A stretch of 11,974 bases of DNA, taken from the NCBI GenBank assembly GCA_002316835.1, contig DCEG01000010.1, positions 1-11,974 of the forward strand. The letters run 5' to 3'. A model generated the notes under the pieces. It made no database searches. It was not told the origin of the DNA and saw only the letters and a list, made by a program, of their open reading frames with translations. The DNA comes from Bacteroidales bacterium UBA1035. Its GTDB lineage: Bacteria; Bacteroidota; Bacteroidia; Bacteroidales; Dysgonomonadaceae. A program made the translations under genes and the position numbers. Within the stretch, counting starts at the first letter, position 1. Every line of letters begins with the position of its first letter. Below, one piece after another: positions 6,683 to 11,974 of the stretch.

Positions 6683-9136
6683 ATGGAACCGGGAAATTCT
6701 TTCGAACAGCGGATAGGAGTAAAAATAGGTTTACTGTTTCTCATTATAATTCTCTATGTTGCAGGAATATTTATTTATTCCTACAACTTGAAGCGGTATG
6801 TCGATACTCAGAAAGAAGAGATTTCTGCATCTTACGAAGTCCTGTCTCAAAGCGATAAATTGATACTTTCCGTTCAGGAAGCGCAAGATGCATTAAACGC
6901 TTATTTGATAGATCCGCAAAAAAAACTTCAGCTGAAGTACGATTCTATATCGTCAAATATTTCTCATCAAATTACAGAAATAAGACTGTTAGCATCACAA
7001 AAAAATCAGGATGTGCACCTGGAAAGCGTAGATTCACTCTTGCACGAAAAAAACAAGATCATCAACCAACTCATTGTTCAATTCCGCTCGCAAAGTCCTT
7101 TAAGAGAACTGGACAAAAAGATAGAAGCATATCCTGAATTTATCAGAGATTCTGTCGTCGTTACCACAAATAAAGACACAACTATTGTTGTAAAAGACAA
7201 AAAAGGGCTCTGGACGCGGTTAAAGAATTTAGTTAATCCTAACCGGGCTCCCGATACCGTAGTAACCGTTGCTCAGGTGGAACGTGAGACACGGCTCACA
7301 TCCAGGGTAGATACCAGCATGTATGCCGATCTGAAAAACATAACTCAAGCCGCTTCAAAGACATACTCGACTCAACTATCAGGAATTGAGAGACAAGTCC
7401 GGGAACTGATCCTCGCCGATCAAAACATATCTTTGCAAATATCTCAGTTGTTGACCAGGTTTTATAACGAAACTACCCTGATGACACGTCAGGGTATTCA
7501 AAGCAGTGAACTTCTTACGCGTAGAATTTTCACATTTGCAGTTATTGTAGGTGCACTTTCACTGGTTCTGATCCTTATTATCATTTTTCTTATTATTGAC
7601 GATCTTAGAAAAGGACAAAAAGCCCGACTAGATCTGGCCAAGGAGAAACAACTGACCGAATCGCTGATGGAAAGCCGGCACAAGCTACTTTTATCTGTTT
7701 CACACGACATTAAAACGCCGCTCAGCTCCATGATGGGATATATGGAAATGTGGCAGGGCGGAAAGATTTCCGAAAGCAAAAAACGGCAGATCCAATCAGC
7801 GCAAAACTCCGGAAAACACATTTTAAGCATGCTCACCAATCTGCTTGAATTCTCGCGTTTGGAAAGAAATTCAGGAGAATTACACAACAGCCGGTTCGAG
7901 CTAATAGAATTAATAGATGAAATCATCCGCATGTTTAAACCGCTTACCGAAGGCAAAAAATTGGATATCGAGTTCGAAAATCTTGTAAAATCGCCCTTTT
8001 ATGTCGAGACGGATCACACTGTGCTCAAACAAATACTTGTAAACGTTATATCCAATGCAGTAAAATATACGATTAAAGGTAGAATCAACATCAAGTTAAG
8101 TTACGATAAGAACCTTATTTTCAACATAACAGATACAGGGATAGGCATGAATGAAAGTGATATCCAAGAAATATTCAAGCCTTTTTCCCGGATAAAAAAT
8201 CCGTTAAAAGCGGAAGGAAGCGGCTTCGGAATGTATGTTACGCAAGGACTCGTTCATTCATTGAAAGGTGAAATAAAAATTCAATCGAAAAAAGACGAAG
8301 GTACTTGTGTTACCATAGAATTGCCTTTACATCCTTTAGAAAAAGCATTGGATGAAAACAAAAACAACACTGCGGATAAAGATAAAATTTACAACAAGAT
8401 ACTTATTTTCGAAGACGATACAGCTTTAGGAAATCTAATAAAAGAATACCTCCTGCAGAATGAATTTAAAATTAAAGTCTGTCAGGATAGCAACGATGTG
8501 GACGGTTTTATCAACCATATATCACTCTTTGACATTGTATTTACGGATATGCAAATGCTCAATATCACCGGAAACGACATTTTGCACAAAATACGGGAGA
8601 AAAATCCTGAAATTCCGGTTTGGCTCATGACTGCCTACGACGATTATAATACCGAAAAAGCTTTATCGGAAGGATTCAACGGGTTTATAAAGAAGCCCAT
8701 TCAAATGAGCAATTTCATTGAAATTCTCACTGGAGAGAAGCATTCCAATTTAAAAGGAACAGCTTCTTTTGATGAGAAATTTCCCCAACTTGTTTCATTA
8801 TTCGGAGATGATACCGAAACCATCAAAAAAATATTATCTACTTTCGTTACAACCGTTTACAGAGATACCGAATCTCTGACAGAATTGATCAAATCATCCG
8901 ATTTTCAAGGTGCACAACGATTGTGTCACAAAATGCATCCGTTTATAAACCAAATCGATGCTCAGCATTTATGTGATGTTTTAATAAAGATGGATTCGTT
9001 GCGTGGGCAAGAAGAAACCGCTTATCCCAACTGGAAAGAAGATGCGTTGCAAAGCGTCGAGGAAATCAGAGAGTTTGCAGATGAAATTGAGAAAGAATAT
9101 TTATCCCCCACCACTTCTATAAACCGTACTTGTTAA
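6683..9136 (+). CDS. Membrane hybrid sensor histidine kinase (HisKA-HATPase-REC-HPt)
   Basis: This 817-residue sensor kinase has TM1 at about 15-34, a ~245-residue mostly helical periplasmic domain I cannot name, and TM2 at about 282-306. The HisKA H-box SVSHDIKTPLSS follows, with phospho-acceptor His341. The HATPase has the N-box around Asn458 (ISNAVKYT), DTGIGM at 484-489 and GSGFGM at 512-517. The receiver has the acidic pocket Asp578/Asp579, phospho-acceptor Asp622, Thr650 and Lys671. The C-terminal HPt-like domain has LCHKMHPF with candidate acceptor His749. All catalytic residues look intact. The frame could also begin at 6650 or 6662. I chose 6683 because a -7 promoter box lies at 6653-6660 and would put transcription start after the earlier ATGs. 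Its natural partner is the convergent sigma-54 regulator, whose 3' end overlaps this gene by 20 nt. The signal sensed is unknown. Confidence 0.93.
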   Translation: MEPGNSFEQRIGVKIGLLFLIIILYVAGIFIYSYNLKRYVDTQKEEISASYEVLSQSDKLILSVQEAQDALNAYLIDPQKKLQLKYDSISSNISHQITEIRLLASQKNQDVHLESVDSLLHEKNKIINQLIVQFRSQSPLRELDKKIEAYPEFIRDSVVVTTNKDTTIVVKDKKGLWTRLKNLVNPNRAPDTVVTVAQVERETRLTSRVDTSMYADLKNITQAASKTYSTQLSGIERQVRELILADQNISLQISQLLTRFYNETTLMTRQGIQSSELLTRRIFTFAVIVGALSLVLILIIIFLIIDDLRKGQKARLDLAKEKQLTESLMESRHKLLLSVSHDIKTPLSSMMGYMEMWQGGKISESKKRQIQSAQNSGKHILSMLTNLLEFSRLERNSGELHNSRFELIELIDEIIRMFKPLTEGKKLDIEFENLVKSPFYVETDHTVLKQILVNVISNAVKYTIKGRINIKLSYDKNLIFNITDTGIGMNESDIQEIFKPFSRIKNPLKAEGSGFGMYVTQGLVHSLKGEIKIQSKKDEGTCVTIELPLHPLEKALDENKNNTADKDKIYNKILIFEDDTALGNLIKEYLLQNEFKIKVCQDSNDVDGFINHISLFDIVFTDMQMLNITGNDILHKIREKNPEIPVWLMTAYDDYNTEKALSEGFNGFIKKPIQMSNFIEILTGEKHSNLKGTASFDEKFPQLVSLFGDDTETIKKILSTFVTTVYRDTESLTELIKSSDFQGAQRLCHKMHPFINQIDAQHLCDVLIKMDSLRGQEETAYPNWKEDALQSVEEIREFADEIEKEYLSPTTSINRTC

Positions 9137-10466
9137 TCTTATTGTACAGTGTTTTCCGATCTATACGCAATAAAATGGCTGCCTTGGATTTATTTCCCTT
9201 TGTTTTTTCCAATGCCAACATTATTTTTTCTTTTTCTTCTTCTGGAGATACATTTAAGGAAACATCTGTCTCTTTATTCGATTCAACAGTTTTATCCGAT
9301 AAAAACGGTAAACTCTCTAATGTAATGGTGTCTCCGTTAGAAAAAAGCACGGAACGGCGTATTACATTTCGGAGTTCTCTTAAATTACCGGGCCAGGAAT
9401 AGGTTTCGAGCCGGGAAAAAACTTTCGCCGAAATAAACTTAATCTTTTTATCCAGCTCCGTATTTGCTTCGGCAACAAAATGTTCCGCATATAACGGAAT
9501 ATCGTCTTTGCAATTTCTCAATGCCGGAACTTCGATCATAAACTCATTAAGACGATGATATAAATCTTCCCTGAACGTGCCATCGGCAATGGCTTTCTCA
9601 AGGTTTTCGTTGGTAGCAGTTACAATTCGCACATCCACATCCAAATCGGAAGCAGAGCCTACGGGCCTTATCTTTTTTTCTTGTAAAGTTCTGAGCATTT
9701 GCATCTGAACACCATAAGGAAGATTCCCAACTTCATCAAGGAATAACGTTCCACCGTTTGCTTCTGCAAAAAATCCGGTTTTGTCTTCAATAGCCGAGGT
9801 AAACGATCCTTTTTTGTGCCCAAAAAGCTCGCTCGGTGCCAGTTCAGTTGATAAGCCGCCACAATCAACCGCAATAAAAGGTCCGTCAGCACGAGTGCTT
9901 CTCTCATGAATCATTCGCGCAGCATGTTCTTTTCCTGTCCCGCTCTCGCCAATGATCATCACTGCCATCTGCGTAGGCGCAACAGTATTTATGAAAGAAT
10001 ACATCCGGGTTGAAAGCGTACTACGGCCTTCAACGGTATTTTTTTTCTTATCTTCTTTTTTAATATCCTTGGTTTGCTTCTTTTGGATAGACTTTTCAGT
10101 CTTTTTTTCGTTGAAAGCGGCTTCAATCTTCTGTGCAAGAATAGAGGGATTAATGGGCTTTTCGAGAAAATCGAAAGCCCCGAGCTTAATGGCCGAAACC
10201 GCAGTTTGTATTTCGCCATATCCGGTCATTATTATAACGGGAACTGACAATTGCCTCTCGTTCAACCAGTTGAGCAACATAATTCCATCACCATCAGGCA
10301 ATCTCAAATCAGACAAAACGATGTCATAGGTTGAATCGGAAAGAGTTTCCTGAGCCGAAAGCATACCGGTACACCATTTTGCGACGTATCCATTTTTCTC
10401 GAACCATTTTTCAAGCATAGTTCCAAAAGAAATATCGTCTTCAACTATTAATATTTTTCCGTTCAC
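9117..10466 (-). CDS. NtrC-family sigma-54-dependent response regulator
   Basis: It is a cytosolic activator that should open sigma-54 promoters after phosphorylation. The receiver has Asp10/Asp11, phospho-acceptor Asp53 (LSDLRLPDGDG), Thr81 and Lys103. A strongly Lys/Glu-rich linker spans about 119-145. The AAA+ domain has Walker A GESGTGK (173-179), the sigma-54 contact loop at 220-225, Walker B LFLDE (241-245), FREDLYHRLN and WPGNLREL. The C-terminal Fis-type helix-turn-helix is GNKSKAAILLRIDRKTLYNK. The contact loop reads GSFTSA where most family members have GAFTGA; the key Thr223 is kept. The start is GTG at 10466, with an in-frame TGA directly before it, so no longer form is possible. 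The 449-residue length is normal. The gene converges on the hybrid kinase and is the likely final acceptor of its HPt phosphate. Confidence 0.95.
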   Translation of the reverse strand: MNGKILIVEDDISFGTMLEKWFEKNGYVAKWCTGMLSAQETLSDSTYDIVLSDLRLPDGDGIMLLNWLNERQLSVPVIIMTGYGEIQTAVSAIKLGAFDFLEKPINPSILAQKIEAAFNEKKTEKSIQKKQTKDIKKEDKKKNTVEGRSTLSTRMYSFINTVAPTQMAVMIIGESGTGKEHAARMIHERSTRADGPFIAVDCGGLSTELAPSELFGHKKGSFTSAIEDKTGFFAEANGGTLFLDEVGNLPYGVQMQMLRTLQEKKIRPVGSASDLDVDVRIVTATNENLEKAIADGTFREDLYHRLNEFMIEVPALRNCKDDIPLYAEHFVAEANTELDKKIKFISAKVFSRLETYSWPGNLRELRNVIRRSVLFSNGDTITLESLPFLSDKTVESNKETDVSLNVSPEEEKEKIMLALEKTKGNKSKAAILLRIDRKTLYNKINKYGL

Positions 10467-10609
10467 TCAAATAACAATTGATGTTGTAAAGATAAAGGTT
10501 TTATTTCTCATTTGATAGCTACTTTGATGTCCATTTATGAAACCTAACATTTGAAAGAAAAAGATTAAGTTTTTTTAGGATAACCACTTTCTTTCACGCG
10601 GGAATTGAC

Positions 10610-10617
10610 TATATTTG
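10610..10617 (+). promoter_or_regulatory. Bacteroidota -7 box (TATATTTG) for the M24 peptidase gene
   Basis: TATATTTG matches TAnnTTTG and ends 21 nt before the ATG at 10639. It overlaps a TTG at 10615 that could be mistaken for an upstream start codon, and argues against it. A TTTC at 10592-10595, not TTTG, lies upstream; the -33 element is weak. Confidence 0.55.
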
Positions 10618-10638
10618 AAAATCAAAAAGTTTTATTGT

Positions 10639-11811
10639 ATGAATGCTCTAATTAAGAAAGAAAAAAACCAAAGACTCGCCAAACTTCAACAAATTATTAT
10701 ACAATCACAAGCCGATGCCTGCATAATCTCCACGTCTGTCAATCAATTTTATCTACTTGATTTTATTTTTGACGGATATATTTTTATTCAGCCGGAAGGT
10801 GATCCGATTTTATTCGTTAAACGCCCTAACAACATTCAAGGAGAAAATGTCATCTATATTCGAAAACCGGAACAAATTCCCGATTTTTTGCGTCAACTAA
10901 ACATTTCTCTACCCAAGAGACTGATGCTTGAAAATGATGTTTTGTCGTTTTCAACTGTAACCCGATTACAAACTGCATTAGAAATGCCGGATTTAATGAA
11001 CGTTTCGGGGAAAATGCGTAGTTTGCGCAGCATAAAATCGGAGTACGAACTCAATCAGATGCGCGAATGCGCAAAAATTCATGCACATGTTTACGAACAA
11101 ATTCCACGAATTTACCGAAAAGAAATGACAGATATTGAATTTCAGATCGAACTGGAAAGAGAAATGCGTCTGGCAGGATCTGCCGGAACTTTTCGTACTT
11201 TCGGCGAGAATATGGATATTTTTATGGGAAGCATTCTTACCGGAGATAATGCACAATCAGCGTCCCCATTCGATTTCGCATTGGGAGGACAAGGTGCCTC
11301 GCCTTTGCTTCCCATTGGTGCTAACGGCACGAAACTCACTCCAGGAACTACATTAATGGTAGACATGGCCGGAGATTATCGTCCGTGGATGAGCGATATA
11401 ACACGTGCCTTTGCTATCGGCACCGTTCCCGAAATTGCCCACAAAGCCCACCGAATTTCTATCGAAATTTGTAATGCTATTGCAGACACAACCAAAGCCG
11501 GAACGCCCTGTGCCGATCTTTATTTTCTTGCAGAAAATATGGTTAAAGAAGCCGGTCTCGAGGAATATTTTATGGGAACGGAACAACAAGCTAAATTTGT
11601 AGGTCACGGCGTAGGATTAGAAATAAATGAACCGCCGGTACTTGCTCCCCGCTCTAAAGAAATTCTGCAATCCGGTATGGCAATTGCCGTTGAACCTAAA
11701 TTTGTACTGCCTGGTATCGGTGCTGTGGGAATAGAAAATACGTATGTTGTAACGGATAATGGACTGGAGAAAATTACGATTTGTGAGGAAGGGTTGACAG
11801 CATTGCAGTAA
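10639..11811 (+). CDS. M24-family metallopeptidase (Xaa-Pro aminopeptidase/dipeptidase type)
   Basis: It is a cytosolic two-metal peptidase of the creatinase/prolidase fold that likely removes residues next to proline. The N-terminal ~125 residues form the creatinase-like domain and the rest is the pita-bread catalytic domain. All five metal ligands are visible: Asp242 (VDMAGDY), Asp253 (SDITRAF), His323 (GHGVGLE), Glu352 (VEPKF) and Glu366 (GIENTY). The second histidine usual in prolidase and PepP (VHE) is Asn330 here (EINEPP), so the exact substrate is uncertain. I use the ATG at 10639. A TTG start at 10615 would add 8 residues but overlaps a -7 promoter box. The product is then 390 residues, normal for this group. 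It has its own promoter, no signal peptide, and is divergent from the sigma-54 regulator gene. Confidence 0.92.
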   Translation: MNALIKKEKNQRLAKLQQIIIQSQADACIISTSVNQFYLLDFIFDGYIFIQPEGDPILFVKRPNNIQGENVIYIRKPEQIPDFLRQLNISLPKRLMLENDVLSFSTVTRLQTALEMPDLMNVSGKMRSLRSIKSEYELNQMRECAKIHAHVYEQIPRIYRKEMTDIEFQIELEREMRLAGSAGTFRTFGENMDIFMGSILTGDNAQSASPFDFALGGQGASPLLPIGANGTKLTPGTTLMVDMAGDYRPWMSDITRAFAIGTVPEIAHKAHRISIEICNAIADTTKAGTPCADLYFLAENMVKEAGLEEYFMGTEQQAKFVGHGVGLEINEPPVLAPRSKEILQSGMAIAVEPKFVLPGIGAVGIENTYVVTDNGLEKITICEEGLTALQ

Positions 11812-11827
11812 TTTATAATCTCAGCTC

Positions 11828-11902
11828 TATGAGACAACTTTCTCATAAGGTTGAATTCTTTTCTCCAAGGGGTGAGAAAGATTTCTCAACGTATTGAGAA
11901 AT
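11828..11902. repeat. Three consecutive small hairpins sharing a TTTCTC/GAGAAA core
   Basis: Hairpin 1 is TATGAGA (11828-11834) with TCTCATA (11841-11847), a perfect 7 bp with a 6-nt loop. Hairpin 2 is TTTCTC (11860-11865) with GAGAAA (11874-11879), a perfect 6 bp with an 8-nt loop. Hairpin 3 is ATTTCTCAA (11881-11889) with TTGAGAAAT (11894-11902), a perfect 9 bp with loop CGTA. Hairpins 2 and 3 nearly touch, and TGAGAAA-GA-TTTCTCA (11873-11888) is itself almost palindromic. Because the arms share a core, they can exchange partners. None is followed by a U-tract. They lie 16 nt after the M24 peptidase stop. Confidence 0.65.
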
Positions 11903-11939
11903 TAGTTCCAAAGGAATGAAACTCATCTCCTCTCGATAT

Positions 11940-11973
11940 AAAAAAAGCCCCCGATATTTCTATCGAAGGCTTT
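11940..11973 (-). terminator. Intrinsic terminator, best oriented for a minus-strand gene to the right
   Basis: AAAGCC (11944-11949) pairs with GGCTTT (11968-11973), and CGATA (11952-11956) pairs with TATCG (11961-11965) around loop TTTC; a CC/AA internal mismatch joins the two helices. On the minus strand the hairpin is followed by a run of seven U (11946 down to 11940), the classic intrinsic form. In the plus direction it could also end the M24 peptidase transcript, but the window stops before any U-tract can be judged. Confidence 0.8.
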
Positions 11974-11974
11974 A

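Noticed and set aside
6466..6744. Minus-strand frame of 92 codons across the divergent intergenic region
   Set aside because: It would start inside the kinase gene and run through both inverted-repeat arms. The product has no domain or signal peptide that I can recognise, and stop-free AT-rich stretches of this length occur by chance.
7498..7956. Minus-strand frame of 152 codons inside the kinase gene
   Set aside because: It lies wholly opposite the TM2/HisKA coding region, whose motifs are intact, and its product is Ser/Arg/Ile-rich without recognisable motifs. It is a shadow of the real gene.
9952..10329. Plus-strand frame of 125 codons opposite the response regulator
   Set aside because: It covers the receiver and linker antisense. 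The Phe/Ser-rich stretch is just the complement of the Lys/Glu-rich linker.
10496..10545. AGGTTT...AAACCT inverted repeat between the regulator and peptidase genes
   Set aside because: Six-base arms separated by 38 nt in AT-rich DNA are not significant.
1..11974. Mobile elements, CRISPR, toxin-antitoxin or defence genes
   Set aside because: No transposase, integrase, nuclease, reverse transcriptase or regularly spaced repeats are seen. Every large frame is accounted for by housekeeping, signalling or peptidase families.

Overview
The window looks like a chromosomal segment from a Bacteroidota bacterium, most likely order Bacteroidales. The evidence is the long Bacteroidales-type PurF-like protein, the phoH-purC-ubiE/menG-aroE gene order, A-rich leaders in place of clear Shine-Dalgarno sites before most genes, and TAnnTTTG boxes (the -7 element of the Bacteroidota housekeeping sigma factor) 21-26 nt before three start codons. 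I see no rRNA, tRNA, CRISPR array, insertion sequence, phage gene or attachment site.

Left part (about 1-5620). A possible C-terminal tail of an upstream gene is followed by a tight plus-strand operon. Its five genes are a PurF-like amidophosphoribosyltransferase, a PhoH-family ATPase, SAICAR synthase (PurC), demethylmenaquinone methyltransferase (MenG/UbiE) and shikimate dehydrogenase (AroE). The first two genes overlap by 4 nt and the later gaps are 3-25 nt. The operon joins two steps of purine synthesis, one menaquinone step, one aromatic amino acid/chorismate step and an RNA-linked ATPase. It ends at a hairpin at 5578-5612.

Middle part (about 5685-10466). A minus-strand gene encodes a small secreted protein made of two 99-residue-spaced repeats, resembling PepSY-like domains. 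A 344-nt divergent intergenic region follows, with an unusual inverted-repeat/pseudoknot-like element at 6524-6570. Next is a large membrane hybrid histidine kinase with HisKA, HATPase, receiver and HPt domains. Its 3' end overlaps by 20 nt the 3' end of a convergent gene for an NtrC-type sigma-54 response regulator. Together these make a possible complete phosphorelay: His341, Asp622, His749, then Asp53 of the regulator. The regulator has GSFTSA where GAFTGA is expected. The secreted repeat protein may be a target or accessory of this system; that link is inference from position only.

Right part (about 10467-11974). An M24-family Xaa-Pro-type metallopeptidase is transcribed divergently from the regulator. 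A downstream spacer carries three consecutive small hairpins built from one TTTCTC/GAGAAA core. A strong terminator hairpin follows at the right edge, oriented best for a minus-strand gene lying outside the window.

Most of this is ordinary core metabolism. The more unusual material is the sensor/regulator/secreted-protein block and its non-coding DNA. I did not find a clearly new defence or mobile system.
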